The position numbers and the translations under genes were made by a program. The notes beneath the pieces were generated by a model. The model saw only the letters and a list, made by a program, of their open reading frames with translations. It had not been told where the DNA came from and ran no database searches. A stretch of 64,000 bases of DNA, from NCBI GenBank assembly GCA_020630955.1, contig JAHDIE010000009.1:42732-106731 (forward strand), written 5' to 3'. Positions 1-8,517 of the stretch are shown here, piece after piece. This DNA comes from Saprospiraceae bacterium (GTDB lineage: Bacteria > Bacteroidota > Bacteroidia > Chitinophagales > Saprospiraceae). Every line of letters begins with the position of its first letter. Position 1 is the stretch's first letter.

Positions 1-857
1 CCTGCCTCTATTAAGATAGCAATAGCAAAGTTTGCTGCTATTAAAACAGTCACAGGGCCTATGATGTTAGGTAAAATATGTTTAAATAATATTAATCTTT
101 TTTGCAATCCTAAAGATTCCGCTGCTGTTATATATGTTTTCGCCTTTGTTTGTAAAACCATTCCTCTAACTAATCTGGCCACTTCAATCCACATTGTTAG
201 TCCAACCGCAATAAATATAACAGCAATAGACCTTCCAAAACCTATTACTATTGCAAAAACCAATAACACAGTTGGAATGGACCACAGACTATTAATTAAG
301 AACATAATGACCTTATCGGGAATACCACCAAAATATCCAGCGATCAATCCAAGCAAAATTCCTAAAATGATAGAAATACTTACAGATATTAATCCTACAA
401 AAAAAGAAATTCTAAGGCCTAATATTATTCTACTAAAAAGATCTCGGCCATATTTATCAGTTCCAAAAAAAAATGTTCTTTGTTTTATTATTTCTTCTAT
501 CTTTTCTTTCTTTTTAAGTGGATAGAATGATTCTGAACCAGTAATATTTATAATGGATATCAAACTATCATTAAGCTTTTTATATGACTTAATTGCCGTA
601 TGTGTTTCGTTACTTCGTTTTCCAAAGAATTTGGTCTTCAATATTGATTCTGTGTTTTCATTCATTAATGACCTTGATACTATATAACAAGAAAATCCAG
701 GATCTTTTAAAGCTATTTCAGGAATATGTGCATTTGCATTTTCTGTCTTATCTGGGATAATATAGAATGCAAAGAGAGCCAAAAAAATATTTAAAGAAAG
801 CCAACAGATTGAAAAAAAGAAACTAGGTTTTAGTAGTATGTTTTTTAGCTTTGACAA
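1..857 (-). CDS. ABC transporter permease, DppC/OppC type (3' end outside window)
   Basis: My own reverse-strand translation gives an open frame of about 285 codons running off the left edge; the ORF track shows only a shadow (61..525 +). The first part has one membrane segment and a long extracytoplasmic stretch. The DppC/OppC hallmark follows (GTDKYGRDLFSRIILGLR), then several hydrophobic helices and the EAA-type loop (ITAAESLGLQKRLILFKHIL) that contacts the ATPase. This is the second permease of peptide/nickel-type ABC importers in the inner membrane. The start is TTG, 3 nt after the mazG-like stop and in the same frame, with no better ATG nearby. Its substrate cannot be read from the sequence. 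No ATPase or binding protein is visible in the window. Confidence 0.85.
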   Translation of the reverse strand, partial: MSKLKNILLKPSFFFSICWLSLNIFLALFAFYIIPDKTENANAHIPEIALKDPGFSCYIVSRSLMNENTESILKTKFFGKRSNETHTAIKSYKKLNDSLISIINITGSESFYPLKKKEKIEEIIKQRTFFFGTDKYGRDLFSRIILGLRISFFVGLISVSISIILGILLGLIAGYFGGIPDKVIMFLINSLWSIPTVLLVFAIVIGFGRSIAVIFIAVGLTMWIEVARLVRGMVLQTKAKTYITAAESLGLQKRLILFKHILPNIIGPVTVLIAANFAIAILIEA

Positions 858-860
858 TAA

Positions 861-1199
861 TTATTTTAGTTTTTCATTATCGATATGTCTGGTCTTATCT
901 CTCATGGTCTTTTTCTCAATATTATTTTTAATGGCAGACTCTAAATTTATATCCATTTGATTAGCCAGACAGAACAATACAAAAATTATGTCCGCCATTT
1001 CATCTGATAATTTGTGATTAATTTCCTCTTCAGTAATTTTTTCTTTGAAAGATTGTTCTCCATATCTCCTAGCTATCAACCTTGATAATTCACCCACCTC
1101 TTCTGTTAAGATGGCCATATTTGTCAATTCATTAAAGTATCTAACTCCATACTTTTTTATCCAATCATCAATTAAGTATTGAGCCTCTTGAATTGTCAT
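861..1199 (-). CDS. MazG-like nucleotide pyrophosphohydrolase
   Basis: A 112-residue protein of the all-alpha NTP pyrophosphohydrolase (MazG/RS21-C6-like) superfamily, which hydrolyses (d)NTPs to monophosphates and pyrophosphate to clean the nucleotide pool. The metal-binding pattern is visible: an early glutamate helix (LTEEVGELSRLIARRYGE) and a later E-x-x-D-like helix (LSDEMADIIFVLFCLANQ). It is a single-domain form, much shorter than E. coli MazG. The ATG overlaps the dtd stop by 4 nt (ATGA), so dtd, this gene and the permease are probably cotranscribed. The exact nucleotide preference is unknown. Confidence 0.88.
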   Translation of the reverse strand: MTIQEAQYLIDDWIKKYGVRYFNELTNMAILTEEVGELSRLIARRYGEQSFKEKITEEEINHKLSDEMADIIFVLFCLANQMDINLESAIKNNIEKKTMRDKTRHIDNEKLK

Positions 1200-1648
1200 T
1201 CTTTTACTTTTGAATCAATAATAATTGTCACTGGACCATCATTTAATAATTCCACCTTCATATCAGCACCAAAAGATCCAGTTTGTACATTGAGATTAGC
1301 AACTTCTTTACAGTAGTTAATAAACTTATCATATAAAGGTATTGCTAAGTCAGGTTTCGCTGCATTTATAAAACTGGGTCTATTTCCTTTTCTTGTACTT
1401 GCATAGAGTGTAAATTGACTCACAACCAATAAGCTTCCATTGGTATCTAGAATTGAAAAATTCATTTTCCCTTCAGTATCCCCAAAAATTCTCATATTGA
1501 GAATTTTATTAACCATCCATTCTATGTCATTCATGGAGTCATCATCCATAAAACCTAATAAAATAAGTAAACCATTATCTATTCTTGAGTATACTTGATT
1601 TTCTATACTAACACTTGCTCTTTTCACTCTTTGAATAACTGCCTTCAT
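1196..1648 (-). CDS. dtd: D-aminoacyl-tRNA deacylase
   Basis: A 150-residue protein of normal Dtd length. It removes D-amino acids (and glycine mischarged on tRNA-Ala) from tRNA in the cytoplasm, a translation proofreading step. The N terminus MKAVIQRVKRASVSI, the active-site motif SQFTLYA and the C-terminal NDGPVTI motif that forms the cross-subunit proline gate are all present. It is the first gene of a minus-strand group with the MazG-like gene (4-nt overlap) and the ABC permease. The group reads away from the AT-rich intergenic region that carries the DnaA-box cluster. Confidence 0.95.
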   Translation of the reverse strand: MKAVIQRVKRASVSIENQVYSRIDNGLLILLGFMDDDSMNDIEWMVNKILNMRIFGDTEGKMNFSILDTNGSLLVVSQFTLYASTRKGNRPSFINAAKPDLAIPLYDKFINYCKEVANLNVQTGSFGADMKVELLNDGPVTIIIDSKVKE

Positions 1649-2036
1649 ATCATTTTATAAATTGTGGAAAACTTATACTTATGCACTTGTAAAATTGTTT
1701 TCCAACCATAAACATATCATTCGGTGGATAATTATTTTTCTATCAACAAGATATCTTGAAAAATTAACAATGATATTTTCAATAATAAAAATTTTAACAA
1801 TTAATCAACTTATCCACATTAATAAGTTTTATACTTAGTAGAACAGGTAAGTACTTGTGGAAAATCTGTTACTTATTTCTGAATAATGCAAGTCAAAAGA
1901 GTTATTAACAATTCCACATGATTAATGATTATAATAGTTTTTTATTTAAATATTAATTATAATTAATAGAGTGAAGTGAAAATGTGGAAAGCTTAATTTG
2001 AAATTGTCTACTTTCGATCTAGTAAAATTGATCTGA
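1649..2036. other. oriC: Candidate replication origin: AT-rich gap with DnaA-box cluster
   Basis: This is the only gap over 300 bp in the window, lying between divergent dtd (-) and ctaA (+). I see one exact TTATCCACA box (1810-1818) and several 9-mers one mismatch from TTATNCACA or its complement: TGTGGAAAA at 1663 and 1856, TTATGCACT at 1679, GGTGGATAA at 1723 and TTATTAACA at 1902. TGTGGAAAG at 1983 has two mismatches. Very AT-rich tracts follow (about 1920-1970), suitable as an unwinding element. By a rough base-composition estimate about one such match is expected by chance. No dnaA gene is in the window, so this rests on boxes, AT content and the nearby parS sites. Confidence 0.55.
1810..1818 (+). 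promoter_or_regulatory. Consensus DnaA box TTATCCACA
   Basis: Exact match to the high-affinity DnaA 9-mer, in the middle of the AT-rich gap between dtd and ctaA. It is flanked by near-consensus boxes in both orientations. Whether DnaA binds here for initiation or for regulating the flanking genes cannot be decided from the sequence. Confidence 0.6.
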
Positions 2037-3044
2037 ATGAAATTACGTTTGTTTCATAAATTGGTTTGGACAACATTAATTGCAATTTACCTTGTGATTC
2101 TTGCTGGTTCAGTTGTAAGAACTACTGGTTCGGGTATGGGTTGTCCAGACTGGCCAAAATGTTTTGGTCAATGGATCCCTCCTACTGATGTTTCTCAATT
2201 ACCAGATAATTATAAAGAAATATTTCTTGAAAAGCGGCTTGCCAAATTAGAAAAATATAGCGGTTATTTATCAAGATTGGGTTACGATGAAATTGCAGAA
2301 AAGATTAATACAGATCCTAAACTTCGTGAAGAAGAACCATTTGTTCCAGTAAAAACTTGGATTGAGTATATAAATCGTCTTTTTGGATTCTTAGCAGGAA
2401 ATTTTTTAATAATTATGACGATTCTATCTTTATTTCTTTGGAAGGAAAAGAAAGCTTTCTTCTTCCTAAGTTTTACAACCCTTATTCTTACAGGAATACA
2501 AGGTTGGTTTGGATCTGTAGTTGTTGCTAGTAACCTTACACCATGGACAATAACTTTCCATATGTTGATGGCTTTACTTATTGTTTTTCTGCTGATCAAA
2601 ATTATTGCTATATCAAAGTATTCACCTCTGAAAATATCAAAGTCAGATCATGTTATTTTATATCTTGCTTTTATAATTTCTTTAGTTCAAATATATATAG
2701 GAACTCAAGTTAGACAAGAAATAGATGTTGTTGCTAATGAGGTGATAGCAAGAAGTGATTGGATTTCGCAATTAAGCTCAATTTTTGAGATTCATAGAAG
2801 TTTTGCAATTTTGGTTTTAGTAATAAATGGCTATTTATTTTATAAGCTGAGAAGTAGTTTTCCGAAAGTCTTGAAAGCTTTAATTCTAGTATTATTTATT
2901 GAGGTAATCTCAGGAATTATTATGTCATATTTTTCAATGCCAAAAGCAAGTCAACCGGTACATTTGTTAATTGCAACTATTATTTTTGGTATTCATGCCT
3001 ATATTATATGTAGAGTATCAGGCGTCACATTAATAAAAGAATAA
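2037..3044 (+). CDS. ctaA: Heme A synthase, COX15/CtaA family
   Basis: A 335-residue polytopic inner-membrane protein that oxidises heme O to heme A for aa3-type cytochrome oxidase. The family signature after the first helix is clear (GSGMGCPDWPKCFGQW). Conserved histidines lie in later helices (FHMLMALL, IHRSFAIL, PVHLLIAT), as expected for heme ligands. About eight membrane segments can be counted, and the loop after helix 1 is longer than in Bacillus CtaA, which resembles COX15-type proteins of Bacteroidota. The ATG lies just beyond the putative origin region. The alpha/beta hydrolase gene follows after 6 nt, so the two may be cotranscribed. No oxidase subunits are nearby. Confidence 0.92.
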   Translation: MKLRLFHKLVWTTLIAIYLVILAGSVVRTTGSGMGCPDWPKCFGQWIPPTDVSQLPDNYKEIFLEKRLAKLEKYSGYLSRLGYDEIAEKINTDPKLREEEPFVPVKTWIEYINRLFGFLAGNFLIIMTILSLFLWKEKKAFFFLSFTTLILTGIQGWFGSVVVASNLTPWTITFHMLMALLIVFLLIKIIAISKYSPLKISKSDHVILYLAFIISLVQIYIGTQVRQEIDVVANEVIARSDWISQLSSIFEIHRSFAILVLVINGYLFYKLRSSFPKVLKALILVLFIEVISGIIMSYFSMPKASQPVHLLIATIIFGIHAYIICRVSGVTLIKE

Positions 3045-3050
3045 GATCAT

Positions 3051-3806
3051 ATGCCAGAGGAAGGTAATTTTAAATATTTGGAGACTAAAGGAGGAAAACA
3101 TAATATTGTTTTACTGCATGGACTATTGGGTCAACTAAGCAATTTTCAAGGAATACTGGATGGGTTTAGTGATCGATATAATGTGGTGTTTCCTCATTTG
3201 CCTATTTTGGAAATGCCAGTAAAAGAAGTTGGTATTGGCGCATTGCTTCAATACGTTAGTTCTTTTATAAAACATAAGGACTATGATAAGGTTAATTTGA
3301 TTGGAAATTCTTTAGGAGGTCATTTGGCACAGCTTTATACTTTGGATAATCCAGATAAAGTTCAGACATTGACATTAACTGGTAGTTCAGGATTATTTGA
3401 AAGTGCAATGGGATCAACTTTTCCTAAAAGAGGAAATTACGAGTATATAAAGGAAAAAGTACAAACGACTTTTTATGACCCAGCAACAGCATCTGAAGAA
3501 TTAATAGATGAAATATTTAAAACAGTTAATGATAGAATGAAAGCTATTAGAATTGTTGCAACAGCAAAATCAGCTGTTCGTCATAATCTTGGAGACAAGC
3601 TACATAATATAAAAGTTCCTAGTTTATTGGTATGGGGAAAACAGGATGGAGTTACCCCTCCATTTGTCGGAGAAAAGTTTAATGAACTTCTGGTAAATTC
3701 TGAATTACATTTTATTGATAAATGTGGACATGCTCCAATGATGGAACATCCTGAAGAATTCAACAAGATTCTTGATCAATTTCTTTATAAGAATCTTGTT
3801 GAATAA
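3051..3806 (+). CDS. Alpha/beta hydrolase
   Basis: A 251-residue cytosolic hydrolase of the alpha/beta fold. The oxyanion region (VLLHGLLGQ), the nucleophile elbow G-N-S-L-G-G-H with catalytic serine, the acid region (WGKQDGVTP) and the catalytic histidine (KCGHAPMMEHPEEF) are in the usual order and spacing. Such enzymes cleave esters, C-C bonds or other small substrates; the actual substrate is not evident. It starts 6 nt after ctaA. It converges on the M1 peptidase with only 4 nt between stop codons, so the two transcripts must overlap or end inside the partner gene. Confidence 0.88.
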   Translation: MPEEGNFKYLETKGGKHNIVLLHGLLGQLSNFQGILDGFSDRYNVVFPHLPILEMPVKEVGIGALLQYVSSFIKHKDYDKVNLIGNSLGGHLAQLYTLDNPDKVQTLTLTGSSGLFESAMGSTFPKRGNYEYIKEKVQTTFYDPATASEELIDEIFKTVNDRMKAIRIVATAKSAVRHNLGDKLHNIKVPSLLVWGKQDGVTPPFVGEKFNELLVNSELHFIDKCGHAPMMEHPEEFNKILDQFLYKNLVE

Positions 3807-3810
3807 TTAT

Positions 3811-6117
3811 TTAAGGTCTAGTAGATTTCTTTTTCTTAGCTTTTTGCATTTCGTTTTCTTGATTGAATTGTTGTCTTTCAAACATTTCAAATTTACTTTC
3901 TTCTTTCTTAGGTGGAAAAGAGTTATTACTTGTATCAGTATCTGCAGTTTCTAAGAAAGGATCTAAAGTTATACTCACCACTTCTTTTTCTTTTGCAAAC
4001 ACTTTAGATACGTTTGTACTTGATCCCATTTTCCATATTTCTGCTGGAATTCTAATTAACTCATTTGATCCATCTGAATAGGTAAATTCTAAAATAACAG
4101 GCATTACAAGACCACCTTTATTCGATAAATTAATCTGATAGTAATTGAGATCGTCATTAAGAACAGCTTTTTCTTTTTCGCTTAGAGAGGTATAGTATTC
4201 ATCATAATCTTTTTGATCCATTTGGTTTGCTTTAAATGGATCATAAGTAGAGTAGAAATCTTTTAAGCTTGAATCTTGTTCATCATATGTTTCTTCTATT
4301 TCCTCTTTGTTTCTCATATAAGAAATACCTTTTTCTCTATCGGTTATCTTACCTGCATTTGGATCTGGTTGTTTAGAATTTACTTTAAAGTATTCAACAT
4401 TGTCTATTGAGATATCTACATGGTCATTGGTATAAAACCATCCTCTCCAAAACCAATCCAAATCTACACTTGATGCATCTTCCATGGTTCTAAAGAAGTC
4501 AGCTGGAGTGGGATGTTTGAACATCCACCGATTTGCATATTCTTTAAACGCAAAATCAAATAACTCTCTGCCCATGACAGTCTCTCTTAAAATATTCAAG
4601 GCTGTTGCTGGTTTACCGTAGGCATTGTTACCAAATTGATGAATAGATTCTGAGTTAGTCATAATTGGAGATATCTTTGATTTATCTCCTCCCATGTAGG
4701 GAACAATTTTGTGAGCTGGTCCTCTTCTACTTGGATAATTTCTCTCCCATTGAACTTCTGTTAGATATTGTAGGAAAGTAGTTAGACCTTCATCCATCCA
4801 GGTCCATTGTCTTTCATCTGAATTAACAATCATTGGAAAATAATTGTGACCTACTTCATGAATAATGACAGAGATCATTCCATACTTTATCCTTTTTGAA
4901 TAAGTACCATCTTCTTCACATCTTCCATAATTGAAACATATCATAGGATATTCCATTCCAATTCTTGCAGCATTGATTGACCATGCTACTGGATATGGGT
5001 AAGGAAAAGTATAATGAGAAAACCATTTTAATGTGTGAGCTACTGCTTTTGTAGAATATTTTTCCCAAAGAGGATTTCCTTCTTTAGGGTACATAGACAT
5101 AGCCATAACTTTTGTTCCATCTATTTGTTTTACTGCCATAGCATCCCAGATAAATTTTCTGGAAGAAGCAAAAGCAAAGTCCCTTACATTCTCTGCATGG
5201 AAAACCCATGTTTTTTTGTTATTTGATCTTTTGGTTTCTCTTTTTTCTGCTTCGGATTGGGTGGCTATAATAATTGGTTGTTCATATTCCTCACTTGCTT
5301 TTTTTAGTCTTTTCTTTTGCTCAGTACTAAGTACATCATTTTCATTTTGAAGTACACCTGTACTTGCAACCAAATGATCTGAGGGTACGGTGATACTAAC
5401 TTTATAGTCTCCAAAACTAAGTGTAAATTCACCTCTACCTAAGAATTGTTTATTCTGCCAACCATAAACATCGTTATACATGCACATTCGAGGATAGAAT
5501 TGTGCAATTGTATAAAGGTAGTTATCATCTTTTTCAAAATATTCATATCCTGATCTTCCTCCGATTTGCATTCTATCATTAATATTATACCACCATTTTA
5601 TCTTAAAAGAATAAGATTCTCCAGGATTTAGTGCTGTTGGAATGTCAACCCTCATCATGGTTTTATTGATTGTATTGGGTAAATCTTGCCCAGTGGTAGT
5701 TTGCACTGATTCTATTTTAAAGCCACCATCAAAATCTGGATTTAGTGACCCTAGTGTTCTAACATTCATTTTATCATCAACTTCATTTGTTTTGATAATA
5801 TGACTATCTGAATCTAATGCTCTAACATTTTGATCAAGTTGTACCCATAGATATCTTAATATATCAGGAGAGTTATTGTGATAAGTTATTGTTTCTTCAC
5901 CATGTATGGTCTGGTTCTCATCATCTAATTCTAATGATATTTCATAATCTGCTTTTTGCTGCCAATATTCATGTCCTGGTGCTCCCGACGCAGTTCTATA
6001 ACTATTAGGGGTAGGTAAATCTTCGCTAAGTTGTTTGAACTTATTTTGATTGGTATTTACTTGAGCTGAAAGAGTTGTCCCAGTTATTAATAAACAAAAG
6101 AATAATATTTTTTTCAT
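3811..6117 (-). CDS. M1 family metallopeptidase, secreted
   Basis: A 768-residue protein with a signal peptide (MKKILFFCLLITGTTLSAQ). The zinc site is complete: HEVGH, then the glutamate ligand in WMDEGLTTFL, preceded by NSDERQW. In place of the classical GAMEN exopeptidase loop there is GMEYPM, a variant common in Bacteroidota M1 relatives, so true aminopeptidase specificity is uncertain. The C-terminal part is rich in charged residues and ends in a lysine-rich tail; I see no T9SS sorting domain. It is probably periplasmic or surface-exposed. On the minus strand a TATATTTG -7-like element lies about 26 nt upstream of the start, without a clear -33 element. Confidence 0.9.
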   Translation of the reverse strand: MKKILFFCLLITGTTLSAQVNTNQNKFKQLSEDLPTPNSYRTASGAPGHEYWQQKADYEISLELDDENQTIHGEETITYHNNSPDILRYLWVQLDQNVRALDSDSHIIKTNEVDDKMNVRTLGSLNPDFDGGFKIESVQTTTGQDLPNTINKTMMRVDIPTALNPGESYSFKIKWWYNINDRMQIGGRSGYEYFEKDDNYLYTIAQFYPRMCMYNDVYGWQNKQFLGRGEFTLSFGDYKVSITVPSDHLVASTGVLQNENDVLSTEQKKRLKKASEEYEQPIIIATQSEAEKRETKRSNNKKTWVFHAENVRDFAFASSRKFIWDAMAVKQIDGTKVMAMSMYPKEGNPLWEKYSTKAVAHTLKWFSHYTFPYPYPVAWSINAARIGMEYPMICFNYGRCEEDGTYSKRIKYGMISVIIHEVGHNYFPMIVNSDERQWTWMDEGLTTFLQYLTEVQWERNYPSRRGPAHKIVPYMGGDKSKISPIMTNSESIHQFGNNAYGKPATALNILRETVMGRELFDFAFKEYANRWMFKHPTPADFFRTMEDASSVDLDWFWRGWFYTNDHVDISIDNVEYFKVNSKQPDPNAGKITDREKGISYMRNKEEIEETYDEQDSSLKDFYSTYDPFKANQMDQKDYDEYYTSLSEKEKAVLNDDLNYYQINLSNKGGLVMPVILEFTYSDGSNELIRIPAEIWKMGSSTNVSKVFAKEKEVVSITLDPFLETADTDTSNNSFPPKKEESKFEMFERQQFNQENEMQKAKKKKSTRP

Positions 6118-6207
6118 GTGTATTTTATTTATTCAGTTGAAACAAATATAAATAATGCTATTTAGAATTTCTGATGTTATATGTATCTCCTGTAAAACGA
6201 ATTAGTA

Positions 6208-6223
6208 TGTTTCACGTGAAACA
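6208..6223. promoter_or_regulatory. parS: parS site 1 (ParB-binding centromere)
   Basis: Perfect 16-bp palindrome TGTTTCACGTGAAACA, identical to the widely conserved chromosomal parS bound by ParB/Spo0J. It lies in the 157-bp gap between thrC and the M1 peptidase gene and has an identical partner 47 bp away. Chromosomal parS sites usually cluster near oriC. Confidence 0.9.
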
Positions 6224-6254
6224 ATTTGTCTAGATACATAAATAATAAGAAATA

Positions 6255-6270
6255 TGTTTCACGTGAAACA
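6255..6270. promoter_or_regulatory. parS: parS site 2 (ParB-binding centromere)
   Basis: Second perfect TGTTTCACGTGAAACA palindrome, 47 bp start-to-start from the first and ending 5 bp from the thrC stop codon. The pair would nucleate ParB spreading over the ctaA to thr region. parA and parB themselves are not in the window. Confidence 0.9.
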
Positions 6271-6274
6271 ATCC

Positions 6275-7567
6275 TTAATATTTTGATAGCAAAAACGACT
6301 TGAAGGATTGAAAGTTGTTGTTTAATTTAATACTTACTTTTTCTTTTTCCAGAAGTTGCTGAATTGAATCTGGAAGATTGACTTTAGTTGAGATTGAATT
6401 TTCTACATCTTCAATAAATTTGCATGGGTGAGCAGTCTCTAAAAATATTACCTCGGCATTATTGTTTTCTAGAAAACTTTGAGCTGCCATAAATCCAATA
6501 GCACCGTGAGGATCCAATATATAAGAATAATCTTTGAAGACTTTTCTCATACAATCTTTTATAGCATTGTCATCATACCAATATCCACTAATATTTTCAC
6601 GCATGGATTCAAGGGTAGAATAGAGTTCTTGCATTCTTACAAAGTTGGATGGATTTCCAACATCCATAGCATTGGCAATTGTTTCTTTTGAATGTATGGG
6701 GAGGTATTCTCCAGTGTCAAGATAATCAGGTACTACTTTGTTTATATTGGTAGCAGCAATATACTTATGAATTGCTAGGCCCATTTTTTTAGCCAATAGA
6801 CCAGCTGTTAGATTTCCAAAATTTCCACTTGGGACAGCAAAAACTAAATTATCATCGGTTCTTTTTTGTTTGTAAGCTTCGAAATAATAAAACGATTGTG
6901 GAATCAATCTGGCGATGTTGATTGAATTTGCAGAAGAAAGATTAAATCTTTGATTTAAATCTTGATCCAAGAATGCTGTTTTAACAATACGCTGGCAATC
7001 ATCGAAGTTTCCATCAATTTCACAAGCAGTAATATTTTTACCTAGAGTGGTCAATTGCTTTTCTTGAATATCACTCACCTTACCTGAAGGGTAAAGAATA
7101 ACAACATTAATTCCTTCTGCTTCATAAAAACCAGAAGCAACAGCACCACCGGTATCTCCGCTGGTTGCAACTAAAATTGTTATTTCATTATTATTTTCTT
7201 TATTGAAATAGGACATCAACTGGGCCATAAATCTTGCACCAAAATCTTTGAAAGCCAAACTGGGCCCATGGAATAATTCAAGGGTAGCAATTTTATCTGT
7301 GATGTTTACCACAGGTGCAGCAAAGGTCATAGAACGATTAATGATTTCCATCAGATCATTGGCGGGAATATAGTCCTTGAATAAATTAGTACAAATAGTA
7401 AAAGCAATTTCTTGAAAACTATATTGAGGTAAATGTGTGAGAAAAGAATCATTAAGCATTGGAATATCCAGTGGCATGTATAATCCTTTATCCTCTGCCA
7501 ATGAATTCAAAACTGCTTTTCTTAAGTCAACAATATTATTTTTATTATTTGTGCTATACAGTTTCAT
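6275..7567 (-). CDS. thrC: Threonine synthase
   Basis: A 430-residue PLP enzyme that converts O-phospho-homoserine to threonine, the last step of the pathway. The PLP lysine lies in FHGPSLAFKDFGARFM, and the phosphate-binding motif SGDTGGAVASGF and the downstream PSGNFGNLTAG loop are present. Its length fits the bacterial (E. coli/yeast-like) class. It is the last gene of the minus-strand order thrA-thrB-thrC, starting 2 nt after the thrB stop, so the three are almost certainly one transcript. Its 3' end abuts the parS pair. Confidence 0.96.
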   Translation of the reverse strand: MKLYSTNNKNNIVDLRKAVLNSLAEDKGLYMPLDIPMLNDSFLTHLPQYSFQEIAFTICTNLFKDYIPANDLMEIINRSMTFAAPVVNITDKIATLELFHGPSLAFKDFGARFMAQLMSYFNKENNNEITILVATSGDTGGAVASGFYEAEGINVVILYPSGKVSDIQEKQLTTLGKNITACEIDGNFDDCQRIVKTAFLDQDLNQRFNLSSANSINIARLIPQSFYYFEAYKQKRTDDNLVFAVPSGNFGNLTAGLLAKKMGLAIHKYIAATNINKVVPDYLDTGEYLPIHSKETIANAMDVGNPSNFVRMQELYSTLESMRENISGYWYDDNAIKDCMRKVFKDYSYILDPHGAIGFMAAQSFLENNNAEVIFLETAHPCKFIEDVENSISTKVNLPDSIQQLLEKEKVSIKLNNNFQSFKSFLLSKY

Positions 7568-7569
7568 GC

Positions 7570-8508
7570 TTAAAGTTTTATTGCTCCCTCTTTATTGATT
7601 TCTGAAATATATGATTGGCTTTCTATACCCTTTGATATCAAATGTTCACAAATCTTTGTTGCTACATTCTCAGCAATCAAACTGTTTTGACACAAGGCAA
7701 ACAATGAAGGACCAGCACCACTGATTGAAAAACCCAAAGCCTCATTTTTTAATGCAATATCTTTTAGGTCATAAAAGTGAGGAATAAGTTTTGCTCTCTG
7801 TGGTTCAACAATAATATCTTTTAATGACCTCTTCATAAGTTCTAAATCAGAACGATATAAACTTGCAACAAAAGCAGCAAGGTTACCTGACTGTTCGATC
7901 ATCTGATCCATAGTAATGGTATCTGAAAGAATACTTCTCGATTCGGAAGTAAGAACAGAAATCTCAGGATGGATAACAACAGCATAAATACCATTTGGAA
8001 CAGGAAGATTTATTATATCATGTTCCTGATTATTTCTAATTAAAACAATTCCACCCATTAATGATGGTGCAACATTGTCAGCATGATAAGCACCATCTGC
8101 GACTTGTTCTCCTTTGAGTACAAAAGGCAGTAATTCTTTTTTATTTAAAGGACAGCCTAAGAATTCGTTTACAGCGAAAGCACCAGCTACGGCACTCGCT
8201 GCACTTGATCCCATTCCACTTGCGAAAGGCATTTTTTTGTAGATATCCATTTCAATAGGCATCTCCTCTTTACCCAAATATTTTAGTAGAGCTTGAGCCG
8301 CAACTCCAGCTGTATTCTTCTCAATACTTTTTGGTAATTTATTTTTTGCACCATGAATTGCCCTGATCTTAAGTCCAGGATTTTTACCATATCCAATTTT
8401 TATTTCATCACCTGGCCCTTCGATTGCAAACCCGAGTATGTCATAGCCAACAGCTACATTGGCAACAGTCGCTGGAGCAAATACTTTAAGTCCTACAAAA
8501 TCACTCAT
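7570..8508 (-). CDS. thrB: Homoserine kinase
   Basis: A 312-residue GHMP-family kinase that phosphorylates homoserine with ATP in threonine synthesis. The GHMP ATP-binding motif PFASGMGSSAASAVAG is exact. The N-terminal substrate segment (APATVANVAVGYDILGFA) and the C-terminal GFSISGAGPSLFAL motif fit ThrB. It lies in the thr operon, 9 nt downstream of thrA and 2 nt upstream of thrC. Confidence 0.96.
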   Translation of the reverse strand: MSDFVGLKVFAPATVANVAVGYDILGFAIEGPGDEIKIGYGKNPGLKIRAIHGAKNKLPKSIEKNTAGVAAQALLKYLGKEEMPIEMDIYKKMPFASGMGSSAASAVAGAFAVNEFLGCPLNKKELLPFVLKGEQVADGAYHADNVAPSLMGGIVLIRNNQEHDIINLPVPNGIYAVVIHPEISVLTSESRSILSDTITMDQMIEQSGNLAAFVASLYRSDLELMKRSLKDIIVEPQRAKLIPHFYDLKDIALKNEALGFSISGAGPSLFALCQNSLIAENVATKICEHLISKGIESQSYISEINKEGAIKL

Positions 8509-8517
8509 AAAATAAAT

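Noticed and set aside
61-525. Plus-strand 154-aa ORF in the track
   Set aside because: It is the antisense shadow of the ABC permease; the minus strand carries recognisable permease motifs over the same bases.
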